From Aristophania vespae (lineage in GTDB: Bacteria > Pseudomonadota > Alphaproteobacteria > Acetobacterales > Acetobacteraceae): DNA of 64,000 nucleotides. Under the pieces are notes generated by a model that was given only the letters and a program-made list of their open reading frames with translations, ran no database searches and was not told the origin of the DNA. The stretch spans positions 1,240,001 through 1,304,000 of the forward strand of contig NZ_CP047652.1 in the NCBI RefSeq assembly GCF_009906835.1. Direction: 5' to 3'. Within the stretch, counting starts at the first letter, position 1; every line of letters starts with the position of its first letter. This document shows positions 1 to 7,962 of the stretch, in pieces. The position numbers were made by a program, and so were the translations under genes.

Positions 1-579
1 TGTGCCATTTGGCAATATTTGATGGTCTGCTGTGGGAATATGTGTGTGGGTTCCGACAACTAATGAAACGTGACCGTCAAAAAATTGTCCGATTCCCATT
101 TTTTCACTTGTCGCTTCAGCATGTACATCAAGGATAATGGCCTGCACTGTCGTCCCCAAACGATAGCGCAATAAAAGCTCGCTGACAGTACGGAAAGGAT
201 CGTCTAACGGATCCATAAAAATGCGCCCCATAACATTAATAACGAGCGCTTTTTGTCCCTTCGGTAATTCAATAAGGCAACTACCCTGCCCTGGAGTGCC
301 TGGTGGGTAGTTAATAGGGCGGATAACAGTTGGAAACTGATCAATTTGTCCAATTAGATCGCGTCGATCCCACGCATGATTACCAAGCGTTATGGCATCA
401 ACCCCGCCATTGAGGAGATCTCTCGCAATTTGCGGAGATAGTCCGAAACCATGAGAAGCGTTTTCTCCATTTACAACAACTAAATCGAGAGACAGCTTTT
501 CACGCCACTCCGGTAAACCTTTTAAAACGGCTTCCCGGCCTGAGCGGCCTACGATATCTCCCAAAAACAATAGTCTCAA
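1..579 (-). CDS. YmdB-like metallophosphoesterase, C-terminus outside window
   Basis: This is the N-terminal 193 residues of a TIGR00282/YmdB-type calcineurin-fold phosphoesterase, a family of about 260 residues that includes 2',3'-cyclic nucleotide phosphodiesterases. Visible metal-site motifs are GDIVGRSGR at the N-terminus, NGEN near residue 39, LGNHAWD near residue 67, DVHAEATSEK and GTHTHIPT near the truncation. I chose the TTG at 579 because the upstream ATG in another frame stops after five codons and the protein begins MRLLFLGDIVG directly at this TTG. It lies 19 bp downstream of the 5-formyltetrahydrofolate cyclo-ligase gene on the same strand and is probably co-transcribed with it. 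The physiological substrate cannot be inferred from sequence. Confidence 0.85.
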   Translation of the reverse strand, partial: MRLLFLGDIVGRSGREAVLKGLPEWREKLSLDLVVVNGENASHGFGLSPQIARDLLNGGVDAITLGNHAWDRRDLIGQIDQFPTVIRPINYPPGTPGQGSCLIELPKGQKALVINVMGRIFMDPLDDPFRTVSELLLRYRLGTTVQAIILDVHAEATSEKMGIGQFFDGHVSLVVGTHTHIPTADHQILPNGT

Positions 580-598
580 TGTCTGACTTTCATAAAAT

Positions 599-1144
599 TC
601 AAAACGTTATAATTTCGTGTTCTGTTACGATAAATTCGAGTCGTTGATCAAATATATCTGTCGGAATCCATTTTTGCTCCTGGCTGGAAAGTGCATAGCC
701 AACAGCCATACTATTAGGATAGGCATTTAATGTCCGGTCATAATAGCCTCCTCCATATCCCAGTCTGGCTCCCGAGCGATCAAAAGCTAAAAGAGGAACA
801 AGGATTAGGTCAGGAGTGCCTTGTGCCCCTCGCGGGTAAGACGTGCCAAATCGGCCCCTATACATTTTTGTATGTGGTTTCCAATAATGGAATGTAAGGG
901 CCGAACCTTTTGGGGGTGTATAAGGAAGAAGAACCTGAAGGCCCACTTTATCCAGAAGGTGGCAAAGAGGCCTTAGATCAATTTCTGAGTCTAATGGCCA
1001 AACGAGGGCGATTCTGGAAAAACCAGTTTTCCAGATAAAATGCGAGAGTTTCTGTATAATAAGCCGATTTTGTTTTGGAAGCGGTCGTGTACGATCGGAA
1101 AGCAGTTTTCGCCGTAGCTGCTGTTTTTTTTGGTCTATATCCAG
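599..1144 (-). CDS. 5-formyltetrahydrofolate cyclo-ligase (YgfA/FAU1 family)
   Basis: Converts 5-formyl-THF to 5,10-methenyl-THF with ATP. The family signature is present as FDRSGARLGYGGGYYDR in the C-terminal half, and the N-terminus has the typical basic helix QKKQQLRRKLL. The start is uncertain. The reading frame is open up to a GTG at 1225, but that GTG lies inside the 6S RNA gene and would add about 27 atypical residues. There is no ATG, GTG or TTG between them. A CTG at 1144 has AAGAGG six bases upstream and gives 181 residues, close to the family length, so I prefer it. Position directly after 6S RNA is the classic ssrS-ygfA arrangement, suggesting processing from a shared transcript. 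Confidence 0.85.
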   Translation of the reverse strand: MDIDQKKQQLRRKLLSDRTRPLPKQNRLIIQKLSHFIWKTGFSRIALVWPLDSEIDLRPLCHLLDKVGLQVLLPYTPPKGSALTFHYWKPHTKMYRGRFGTSYPRGAQGTPDLILVPLLAFDRSGARLGYGGGYYDRTLNAYPNSMAVGYALSSQEQKWIPTDIFDQRLEFIVTEHEIITF

Positions 1145-1161
1145 AACTGACCTCTTAAATG

Positions 1162-1322
1162 AAAAAGAGCCACCGAGCCGTCGGTTTCTGTCTACCCTCC
1201 TAGACCTGCTTGAACAGGTGGGCACCAGTTAACGTGACCAGGGCCACGACAGAGCCAGTTCCCTAAGGAGTGCTTATCGGCCCAGGGGTTGATCTTACCT
1301 AACAAACCCGGCAGCTCCCTCT
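1162..1322 (-). ncRNA. ssrS: 6S RNA (SsrS), regulator of RNA polymerase
   Basis: The segment between zapA and the 5-FCL gene folds as a 6S RNA should. A long terminal stem pairs GAGCTGCCGGGTTT near 1317-1304 with AAACCGACGGCTC near 1182-1170, with one mismatch, one wobble and one bulge. A purine/pyrimidine-rich internal region follows, then an upper stem-loop around CCTGTTCAAGCAGG. The 3' end runs into GCTCTTTTT. Family knowledge: 6S RNA mimics an open promoter and sequesters housekeeping RNA polymerase, and zapA-ssrS-ygfA is its conserved locus. Ends are estimated from the stem and could be off by 10-15 bases. A covariance-model search would settle it. Confidence 0.8.
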
Positions 1323-1380
1323 GAAATATGACATTCAGCTTGTCGTAGTTCAAGACTCAATTTTCAAAGAAAAAAAAAGT

Positions 1381-1737
1381 TTAGGCCAATTTTGAGGCAT
1401 CTTCATCCAATTGTGACAAAAGATTTTCGGCAAGATCGGCAACTTGGTGCAGTCTTTCATGCTGTCTGGAGCGTTCTTCAATGATTAATCGTGCCTGCTC
1501 GATAGCCTTGACCGATTCGTCAGTCATCTGGCCTGCTCGCAAATCCTGAATTTCATCAGCTAAAAGCAGCGCTGTTAAAAACAGGGCATGGCTTTCGCTA
1601 CTCGGTGCAAGCTGGCTACGTACAGTGTTCAAGCGCCTTTCGACTTCTTGAGACAAATATTGCACGTGACCTTCTTCGCCATCTTTGCAACCCACAACAT
1701 AAGTTGCCCCTGTTATGGTGAGCGTAATTTGTGCCAT
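1381..1737 (-). CDS. zapA: Cell division protein ZapA
   Basis: A 118-residue ZapA, a Z-ring-associated factor that bundles FtsZ filaments in the cytoplasm. The N-terminal beta region MAQITLTITGATYVVGC and the following HVQYLSQEVERRL helix match the ZapA head domain. The C-terminal half is a coiled coil (EQARLIIEERSRQHERLHQV) expected to form the tetramer. It is three bases downstream of a small coiled-coil gene on the same strand, the usual alphaproteobacterial pair, and precedes 6S RNA. Confidence 0.9.
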   Translation of the reverse strand: MAQITLTITGATYVVGCKDGEEGHVQYLSQEVERRLNTVRSQLAPSSESHALFLTALLLADEIQDLRAGQMTDESVKAIEQARLIIEERSRQHERLHQVADLAENLLSQLDEDASKLA

Positions 1738-1740
1738 ATA

Positions 1741-1983
1741 TCAGCCCTCCTTTTGCTCATCTTTAACAGGGACCTCCAAAAGAGACTTAATTTTATGCTC
1801 TAAATCTTCGATACGTTCAGTCAAGCTGGACATGAAAGTCTCTTTTTCTTTTTGATATGATAGAGCCTGACTATCTCGCTGCTCCAAAATAAAGCCGACA
1901 CGTACCAAAGCAGTCTCTAACCGTTCAATGGGGTCATCATTATGGACAAACTCATTATGTTGAGGATACTCAACGATATCCAT
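1741..1983 (-). CDS. Small coiled-coil protein, DUF4164-like, upstream of zapA
   Basis: An 80-residue acidic protein with a heptad-rich segment from about residue 20 to 70 (ERLETALVRVGFILEQRD, then LTERIEDLEHKIKSLLE). Proteins of this type sit directly before zapA in many alphaproteobacteria and are annotated DUF4164 or ZapB-like, so a divisome role is plausible but unproven. The frame is open to an ATG at 2010, but the ATG at 1983 has AAGGGG seven bases upstream and gives the better start. No enzymatic motif is visible. Confidence 0.7.
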   Translation of the reverse strand: MDIVEYPQHNEFVHNDDPIERLETALVRVGFILEQRDSQALSYQKEKETFMSSLTERIEDLEHKIKSLLEVPVKDEQKEG

Positions 1984-2032
1984 TTTCAATCCCCTTTTCT
2001 TTTCTCTCAACCTTAAAAGCGTTTATTCTATT

Positions 2033-2419
2033 TTGAGAAAGACTTTTCTTTGCAAAGCGTCAAGCATGTTAGACCCTTTTCCTTACCCTGTTATTGATAT
2101 TTCCTCCCAAAATGAGCTTAAACGACTTTTGAGCCTACAAAATGAGAAGAGAATTACAATTATTTCGCCCCCTTATGCAGGCCATGCTTTTGGCCTGCCC
2201 TGGTGGCAAACCTTGATAAAAGACTGTCCTTTTCCCACTATCCTTGATTGTGGTGCATCGGCTGCGTTGGCTTTAGCAGCACTTGAAGACGGTATTCATG
2301 GGGTTATTTGTCGTGATTTTTACTCTTTAAAACCGTCTCAATACTCTTATCAGCTTTTAACAAAACGGCCTGACACATTATCTTTAAAAGACTACATAAA
2401 ACAACTATCCAGTTCTTAG
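2033..2419 (+). CDS. Hypothetical protein, paired with ThiE-fold gene
   Basis: A 128-residue cytoplasmic protein I cannot place in a characterised family. Visible elements are ITIISPPYAGHAFGLPWW near residues 42-60 and an alternating hydrophobic core PTILDCGASAALALAALEDG. The latter resembles a Rossmann-like beta-alpha turn; similar short proteins occur next to TMP-synthase-like genes in alphaproteobacteria. An internal ATG at 2066 (MLDPFPYPV) is a possible start because the first 11 residues look weak, but neither has a clear ribosome site. It is 19 bp before the next gene and probably shares its transcript. Confidence 0.55.
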   Translation: MRKTFLCKASSMLDPFPYPVIDISSQNELKRLLSLQNEKRITIISPPYAGHAFGLPWWQTLIKDCPFPTILDCGASAALALAALEDGIHGVICRDFYSLKPSQYSYQLLTKRPDTLSLKDYIKQLSSS

Positions 2420-2438
2420 AGGATCCGGCATTTAAATA

Positions 2439-3020
2439 ATGATGATTGATTTTGATTTATACCCCATGATTTCACCAACAGATGATTATGAAGCTGTGCT
2501 CAATCACCTGCCTAAAATCCTGATTGAGCCCCGCATTTCGGCTCTGCTTTTATGCATCGATAAAGTTCCTTCAGAAACGATTATAGGCAAGCTTCTATCT
2601 TTATCTCAACAACATAACGTTGCTTTAATGGTATCTTTTACGGCTTATTCCAAGCCTGATAGCCAAAGATTTAAAGATGTTGACGGTGTACATATAACCG
2701 ATCTCGCTAATCTTCCTCTTTCTGTTCAGTCCGCAAAATCTTTGAAGCAACAAATAGGCTGCAGCTGCACTACGTTAGATGAAGCAATGTATGCAGGCGA
2801 AGTAGGAGTCGACTATGTCTCATTCCCTGCACATTCGTTGGAGCTTATTGAAAAATGGAGCGGTTTTGCTGAGCTTCCTTGCGTTGCTGAAAATGCAGAC
2901 TCTCCCCATGAAGCTTTTGAAGCTGTAAAGCGCGGGGCCGACTTTGTTGCTTTTTCATTAAGTATGAATGAAACAGATCTAGAGTGGATTAATGAGCTAA
3001 ATACTCTCGGCTCACTTTAA
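2439..3020 (+). CDS. Thiamine-phosphate-synthase-fold protein (ThiE/TenI-like), divergent
   Basis: A 193-residue TIM-barrel protein. VDGVHITDLANLP corresponds to the ThiE DGVHLGQxDLP segment. IGCSCTTLDEAMYAGEVGVDYVSFPA corresponds to its IGxSxHxxxEAxxAxxxGADYxxxGP segment. GADFVAFS matches the C-terminal phosphate-binding strand. The Gly-rich phosphate loop, the normal glutamine in HLGQ and other substrate residues are missing, so thiamine phosphate synthesis is doubtful. Length is slightly short for ThiE (about 210). The likely reading is a paralogue of unknown role. It converges on the lipoprotein gene with only two bases between the stop codons. Confidence 0.65.
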   Translation: MMIDFDLYPMISPTDDYEAVLNHLPKILIEPRISALLLCIDKVPSETIIGKLLSLSQQHNVALMVSFTAYSKPDSQRFKDVDGVHITDLANLPLSVQSAKSLKQQIGCSCTTLDEAMYAGEVGVDYVSFPAHSLELIEKWSGFAELPCVAENADSPHEAFEAVKRGADFVAFSLSMNETDLEWINELNTLGSL

Positions 3021-3022
3021 TT

Positions 3023-3751
3023 TTAGGGAGCTATATTTATTTTTTCCGAGGCAGGAATTGAGTTTAGAAGATAAAGTGTCCCATTGGATTGGGGATAAAC
3101 CTGCCCTGTGAACCGGGTCATTCCACCCTGAGGGGTAATGACAATTACCTCACCTGACGGTAAAGGCCTTAAAAAGATTTTAGTGCCACTTAAAGTCGTT
3201 GCTTCAACATTACCATTTAGAAACTGGGCTCTTTTACGCAGACTGGGCAGAGAATAATTCCCTATTAAAATAGTTCCGCCAATAAAGCGCGAAAGCTGCT
3301 TTTGGTTAGACGGAGCCATGAGACCACCGGGTACTTTACGGCTGTAATCTTCCAATATCTCATTAGGCAAAGCAAGAACGGTATATGGGCCTTCTGCCTG
3401 AAGCCATCTTTGCCAGCCAGCCTGTTTTACCGCGGCGTAATAATCAGCTAATTCTATTGAAGAACTTATATTTTCATCGAGGGTGTTATCTTCATAAGAC
3501 ACAGTAGGCGTTGAATGAAACGCTATCGGGCTGCTGCTTGATTCACCCTTTTTGGCAGAATGGTACTGGTTAGTAGCACTCTTCGCATCAGGTAATATTT
3601 CAGAATAATTTGAAGGACCTACAAAATAAGGATCTTGCCTATCTGGCTCAGCACCACTTTGACAGGCAGATAATGCGCCTCCTAATAAAATGCTACTAAT
3701 GAGCCAGTAAAATCGCTTATGGATTGAGTCATAATTTTGATGGCTCAACAT
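3023..3751 (-). CDS. Lipoprotein with fasciclin (FAS1) domain
   Basis: About 242 residues with a signal peptide ending in a lipobox (LGGALSAC), so it should be lipid-anchored. A low-complexity Ser-rich linker (about residues 30-95) precedes a FAS1-type domain: ELADYYAAVKQAGWQRWL, then GPYTVLALPNEIL, and a final GQVYPQSNGTLYLLNSIP that matches the NGxIHxIDxVL closing strand of fasciclin. The start at 3751 is preferred over 3772 because GAGGAG lies just upstream. It overlaps the 3' end of the preceding lipoprotein gene by a few bases, so the two are likely translationally coupled. Partner and function are unknown. Confidence 0.75.
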   Translation of the reverse strand: MLSHQNYDSIHKRFYWLISSILLGGALSACQSGAEPDRQDPYFVGPSNYSEILPDAKSATNQYHSAKKGESSSSPIAFHSTPTVSYEDNTLDENISSSIELADYYAAVKQAGWQRWLQAEGPYTVLALPNEILEDYSRKVPGGLMAPSNQKQLSRFIGGTILIGNYSLPSLRKRAQFLNGNVEATTLSGTKIFLRPLPSGEVIVITPQGGMTRFTGQVYPQSNGTLYLLNSIPASEKINIAP

Positions 3752-4179
3752 CCATCTCCTCTTTTTCTCCAAGCAATGACTCGGTCTTCGAGCAGTTCAA
3801 ACGTCGTTTGGCAAGTGCTGGCACTATAGCCCGACATAGCCGGACCGCCCCACGGGCCTCCCCAGCCCCATCCCCAACCATAATCATTGCCCCAACCCCA
3901 GTCAGAAGAGCCCGGATAGAAATCAACGTCTGACACATTATAAGCCAAAAATTTGTGACCTTTAGTCTCATAGGTGGTTGAAGGGACACCAAATTCCCTA
4001 ATGACTTCCAACGCACTCTGTCCCACCATCGAATCGAGTAGTTCCTTTTTCTCCAAAGGTGAAACTTCACATCCCGCTAAAATGGTAAGACAGGCTATAT
4101 TCAAAAACAAAAAAAACTGCTTTAGCCGTCTTCCTTGCACTATAGGGCAGTCATGTAATTTCTTTTTCTCTACCATCAT
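3745..4179 (-). CDS. Small lipoprotein with a Gly/Trp-rich segment, SmpA/OmlA-like
   Basis: A 144-residue predicted lipoprotein: basic N-terminus, hydrophobic stretch FFLFLNIACLTIL and lipobox ILAGC near residue 37. After the anchor, MVGQSALEVIREFGVPSTTYETKGHKFLAY resembles the two-helix/beta start of SmpA/OmlA (BamE-like) domains. A striking Gly/Trp repeat (WGWGNDYGWGWGWGGPWGG) follows around residues 93-113, then CQTTFELLEDRVIAWRKRGDGC. The two cysteines near the C-terminus may pair. I would call it BamE-fold only tentatively; similar small outer-membrane lipoproteins are common in Acetobacteraceae. Confidence 0.7.
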   Translation of the reverse strand: MMVEKKKLHDCPIVQGRRLKQFFLFLNIACLTILAGCEVSPLEKKELLDSMVGQSALEVIREFGVPSTTYETKGHKFLAYNVSDVDFYPGSSDWGWGNDYGWGWGWGGPWGGPAMSGYSASTCQTTFELLEDRVIAWRKRGDGC

Positions 4180-4244
4180 TTTGTATCCTTAAGATTTTTC
4201 GTAACGTAGAGATCACTCCAGAAAGAAAATTTGTCTTTTCTAAC

Positions 4245-5243
4245 TCAGCCCAGCCAGAGCAAATCGTCAATAGATGGAGCGTTTGTGGCTAACATCGCAA
4301 GGCGGTCAAACCCTAGTGCAATACCAGAGCAAGGGGGCATAAAACTGATAGACTTTAAAAATGCTTCATCTAGCGGCCAATCCTGATCTTTATAGAGATC
4401 AAGTCTTCGCGCACGGTCTATCTCAAAGCGTTTTCTTTGCTCATTTTGATCTGTAAGTTCCTCAAAAGCATTGGCCAACTCTAAGCCACCTGCGTAAAGC
4501 TCAAAACGCAAAGCAACACGTTCATCATGAGGATCTTTTTTGGATAGTGCCGCCTGAGGTGCCGGCCAGTGTGTTAGGAATGTTGGTTTTTCACGGCCAA
4601 TAAAAGGTTCAATTTTTTCCAGCATCAGACGGAAAAATAAATCTTCCCACTCTTCTCCCTCACGTAACAAAACACCCGCCTGTCGCGCTAAGGCCTCAGC
4701 ATCATTTATCGTTCCCAATAAATCAGCACCTACATAGCGATGAAAAGCGTCTTCCAAGGTTAGACGTTCAAACGGCGCTGATAATTTTATTGTGTTCGAC
4801 TTATAGTGAATCTCAGAAGGTAAAATGGTTTTTAATAAATCTTCTGTTTCATCCATAAGGGCAGTTAGGTCAGCTTTTGGATGATACCATTCCAGCATGG
4901 TGAATTCGGGGTGGTGAGTGGCGCTTTTTTCTCCATTTCTCCAAACACGGGCGAATTGATAGATTGGAGATTGCAAAGCAGCTACCAATCTTTTCATAGC
5001 GAACTCAGGGCTAGTATGAAGAAAGCGTTTTTCTTTTTCGCCATCTGGTTTTTCAAGAATTGTAGAAAAACATCTTAAATGGACCTCCTCCCCAGGTGTT
5101 TGCACGAGATAAGGCGTCTCGACCTCAATATAATTTTTGTGGTCAAAAAACGCCCGCACAGCATGCATAAGTTCCATACGGCGGCGCATTAAAGGGGCCT
5201 TGTCTGCTATGGAACGAAGGTCATGAGGTAAAGATGCAGGCAT
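4245..5243 (-). CDS. epmA: EF-P beta-lysylation ligase EpmA (PoxA/GenX)
   Basis: A roughly 330-residue class II lysyl-tRNA-synthetase catalytic core without the anticodon-binding domain, the hallmark of EpmA, which attaches (R)-beta-lysine to elongation factor P. Class II motifs are seen: motif 1 FDHKNYIEVETPYLVQTPG, motif 2 FARVWRNGEKSATHHPEFTMLEWY, and motif 3 GIALGFDRLAML near the C-terminus. The ATG at 5243 is taken; a GTG two codons upstream is possible. It is divergent from epmB across about 77 bp, and efp follows epmB, so the whole modification module is local. Confidence 0.92.
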   Translation of the reverse strand: MPASLPHDLRSIADKAPLMRRRMELMHAVRAFFDHKNYIEVETPYLVQTPGEEVHLRCFSTILEKPDGEKEKRFLHTSPEFAMKRLVAALQSPIYQFARVWRNGEKSATHHPEFTMLEWYHPKADLTALMDETEDLLKTILPSEIHYKSNTIKLSAPFERLTLEDAFHRYVGADLLGTINDAEALARQAGVLLREGEEWEDLFFRLMLEKIEPFIGREKPTFLTHWPAPQAALSKKDPHDERVALRFELYAGGLELANAFEELTDQNEQRKRFEIDRARRLDLYKDQDWPLDEAFLKSISFMPPCSGIALGFDRLAMLATNAPSIDDLLWLG

Positions 5244-5320
5244 AAACACTACGCTTAAAATATTTATAATATGAATAGTTTTTGTTGCATAAGGCTGTAA
5301 AGCTTGGCTAGAGCAAACTC

Positions 5321-6379
5321 ATGGAAAAAACGGCTAAACCTTCTCTGCAAAGCACTATTCGCTCAGCTCATGACCTTATAGAGGCTGGCCTTGCTTCAGA
5401 ATCAGATCGGACTCATTTAGAAACTGTAGCCCAACATTATGCCACAGCCGTGCCACCTGCTTTTCAGGCTCTGATAGAAGACCCTAATGACCCTATTGGA
5501 AAGCAAGTGATTCCAACTGCTAATGAGCTCATAACGCAAAATTATGAGATGAATGACCCCATCGGAGATGAGGCTTTTTCGCCCCTTCCTGGTCTGATTC
5601 ATCGTTATGAAGATAGAGTTTTATTAAAGCCACTTCTCATTTGCCCTCTTTATTGCCGATTTTGCTTTCGGCGTGAGCATGTAGGGCCGGATGGTGGATT
5701 ATTGAATAAAAACGATCTGACAAAAGCGTTTGAATGGATCGACTCGCACCCCGAAATACAGGAAGTCATTTTATCAGGTGGCGATCCTTTAATGCTCTCT
5801 CCTCGTCGATTAAGTTTTATTATATCTCACCTTTCTTCCATAACGCATATTCATACAATCAGAATACATACACGTGTACCTGTTGCTGCCCCTGAACTGA
5901 TTAACCATGAACTTTTACAGGCTCTAGACAGTGAAAAAGCTGTATGGATGGTTCTTCATATTAATCATGCGCAGGAATTGGGGCCTTCTGCGAAAGCAGC
6001 CATAAAATCGTTAGTCAAAGAAGGCATACCGCTTTTATCGCAATCAGTCCTATTGCGCGGAATCAATGATAACCTTGACTCTTTAGAGACGCTTTTGCGA
6101 TCACTGATACAATTACGCATCAAACCTTATTATTTACATCATCTTGATCCTGCTCCCGGTACATCCCATTTCCACGTTCCGGTCGAAAAAGGACTCGCTC
6201 TTCTTAAGGCTTTGAGAGGACGCGTATCAGGATTGGCCTGGCCGCATTACGTTGTTGATATTCCAGGAGGAAAAGGGAAAGTTCCTTTAGGCCCTAGCTA
6301 TCTTTTACCGAAAGAAAACAGCTATAATGGAGAGGAAAAAATATATTCCTTCCGAGGTGACATTCACAATTTTCGTTAA
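5321..6379 (+). CDS. epmB: EF-P lysine 2,3-aminomutase EpmB (radical SAM)
   Basis: A 352-residue radical-SAM enzyme of the KamA/YjeK family that makes (R)-beta-lysine for EpmA. The cluster motif CPLYCRFCFRR (CxxxCxxC) is near residue 107, followed by EVILSGGDPLML, the SAM-binding GGD motif. HTRVPV and YYLHHLDPAPGTSHF are family-typical; the latter includes PLP-site context. PLP lysine is expected near the C-terminal PGGKGKVPL. The length matches EpmB rather than the longer catabolic KamA. Adjacent divergent epmA and downstream efp support the assignment. Confidence 0.92.
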   Translation: MEKTAKPSLQSTIRSAHDLIEAGLASESDRTHLETVAQHYATAVPPAFQALIEDPNDPIGKQVIPTANELITQNYEMNDPIGDEAFSPLPGLIHRYEDRVLLKPLLICPLYCRFCFRREHVGPDGGLLNKNDLTKAFEWIDSHPEIQEVILSGGDPLMLSPRRLSFIISHLSSITHIHTIRIHTRVPVAAPELINHELLQALDSEKAVWMVLHINHAQELGPSAKAAIKSLVKEGIPLLSQSVLLRGINDNLDSLETLLRSLIQLRIKPYYLHHLDPAPGTSHFHVPVEKGLALLKALRGRVSGLAWPHYVVDIPGGKGKVPLGPSYLLPKENSYNGEEKIYSFRGDIHNFR

Positions 6380-6497
6380 AAGCGGAAATCATAAAGAGAA
6401 TTTTAGCGCCTTGCGTCTTACCCCTAGCTAGCGCTAGAAGCCGCATATATAGAGTAAATACGTAAACCTTATAAAGTACCGGAGAGCCGTACCTACC

Positions 6498-7064
6498 ATG
6501 AAACAACAAGCCAACCTCATCAGAGCCGGGCAGGTAATTGAACATAATGGGCGTCGTTGGACTGTTCTCAAACAACAAATCCTGACCCCAGGTAAGGGCG
6601 GTGCTTTTATCCAGGTTGAAATGCGTGACCTTTCTACCGGTAACAAAACCAATGAAAGATGGCGCACAGCTGACACTGTCGAACGTCTCATCACAGAAGA
6701 TAAAGACTATATTTATTCCTACACAGACGGTGAAAACATCGTTTTAATGGATCCTGAGACTTTTGAGCAAACATTCCTGCCCCAAGATATTTTGGGAGAA
6801 CAGCTCGCTTTTCTGCAAGATAACATGCAACTTAGCATTAAGCTTGTTGAAGGTGACCCTGTAGCTGTCACACTTCCGCCTCATGTCACCCTTGAAGTGG
6901 CAGAAGCAGACCCGGTTGTAAAAGGGCAAACAGCAAGCTCTTCATATAAGCCTGCTGTCTTATCTAACGGTGTTAAAACCCTTGTTCCTCCTTTTGTTGA
7001 GGCTGGTGAGCGCATTGTCGTCCGCACTGACGATGCTTCTTACGTTGAGCGCGCTAAGGACTAA
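6498..7064 (+). CDS. efp: Elongation factor P
   Basis: A 188-residue EF-P that relieves ribosome stalling at polyproline stretches. The N-terminal KOW-like domain carries the loop LTPGKGGAF, with Lys33 the expected site for beta-lysine addition by EpmA/EpmB, both encoded immediately upstream. Two OB domains follow; the C-terminal one ends GERIVVRTDDASYVERAKD, the normal EF-P terminus. It lies 118 bp after epmB, which leaves room for its own promoter, and is followed after three bases by suhB. Confidence 0.96.
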   Translation: MKQQANLIRAGQVIEHNGRRWTVLKQQILTPGKGGAFIQVEMRDLSTGNKTNERWRTADTVERLITEDKDYIYSYTDGENIVLMDPETFEQTFLPQDILGEQLAFLQDNMQLSIKLVEGDPVAVTLPPHVTLEVAEADPVVKGQTASSSYKPAVLSNGVKTLVPPFVEAGERIVVRTDDASYVERAKD

Positions 7065-7067
7065 ATC

Positions 7068-7907
7068 ATGCGTTTATCTCCGCATATGACCGTAATGCAA
7101 AATGCTGCTCAAAAAGCAGCACGGTCTCTTTTGCGTGATTTTACTGAGGTGGAGCAGCTTCAGGTAAGTATCAAAGGTCCGGGTGACTTTGTCTCTCAGG
7201 CTGATATGCGCGCCGAAGCTACCATTCGTGAAGAACTGAACCGGGCGCGCCCTGGTTATAGTTTTTTGATGGAAGAAAGCGGCGCTTCTGGAAGCGATAA
7301 TTGGAGCTGGCGTTGGGTTGTTGATCCCCTTGATGGGACAACAAACTTCCTGCACGGTATTCCTCACTGGGCTATTTCCATTGGGCTACAAAAACGTCTA
7401 GCTGATGGCACAATCGAGCTTGTAGCTGCTGTCGTTTATAACCCTGCCACAAATGAAATGTATTGGGCTGAAAAAGGCATTGGCGCTTTTCTTAATGAAA
7501 GACGCTTGCGTGTTTCAGCACGGCGCAAATTATCAGAAGCCGTATTTGCAACTGGTATTCCTTTTGCCAAAGTTTCTGAAGAAAAGCGTCTTCCTTTCGG
7601 TTTCATTCTTGGTGCTTTAATGCCAAAAGTTGCAGGTATTCGCCGTTTTGGTGCTGCTGCTCTTGACCTCGCATGGGTAGCTGCTGGCCGCTATGAAGGC
7701 TATTGGGAGCTTGGAATAAAACCTTGGGACTGTGCTGCTGGTCTTCTTTTAGTACGAGAAGCCGGTGGATATGTTACGGATGAACATGGGAATGACCTGA
7801 GTGCTCTCCCTGATGATGATGTGACAATTATCGCTGCCAACACTCACTTTCACACACCTTTAAAAGATCTCGTCCGCAGTTCAATCGAAAAAGCTTCAGC
7901 TTCCTAA
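7068..7907 (+). CDS. suhB: Inositol-1-monophosphatase family protein
   Basis: A 279-residue member of the lithium-sensitive, Mg-dependent phosphatase family. Metal-binding motifs are complete: MEESG near residue 65, VVDPLDGTTNFLHGIPH near residue 85, and WDCAAGLLLVREAGG near residue 225. The DPLDGTTNF form, together with GIPFAK and AALDLAWVAAGRYEGYWE, favours SuhB-type inositol monophosphatase over CysQ; a separate CysQ-type gene is at 60541. The start is three bases after efp, so the two are probably one operon. The gene may also act in rRNA maturation, as E. coli SuhB does. Confidence 0.9.
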   Translation: MRLSPHMTVMQNAAQKAARSLLRDFTEVEQLQVSIKGPGDFVSQADMRAEATIREELNRARPGYSFLMEESGASGSDNWSWRWVVDPLDGTTNFLHGIPHWAISIGLQKRLADGTIELVAAVVYNPATNEMYWAEKGIGAFLNERRLRVSARRKLSEAVFATGIPFAKVSEEKRLPFGFILGALMPKVAGIRRFGAAALDLAWVAAGRYEGYWELGIKPWDCAAGLLLVREAGGYVTDEHGNDLSALPDDDVTIIAANTHFHTPLKDLVRSSIEKASAS

Positions 7908-7962
7908 CTCATATTGAATTGGAAGATTGCAGGAGGGGGCGCCACTCGGCTAGGATTATTCT

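Noticed and set aside
1145-1225. N-terminal extension of the 5-FCL protein from GTG 1225
   Set aside because: The segment is part of the 6S RNA terminal region and encodes an Arg/Ser-rich sequence atypical of the family.
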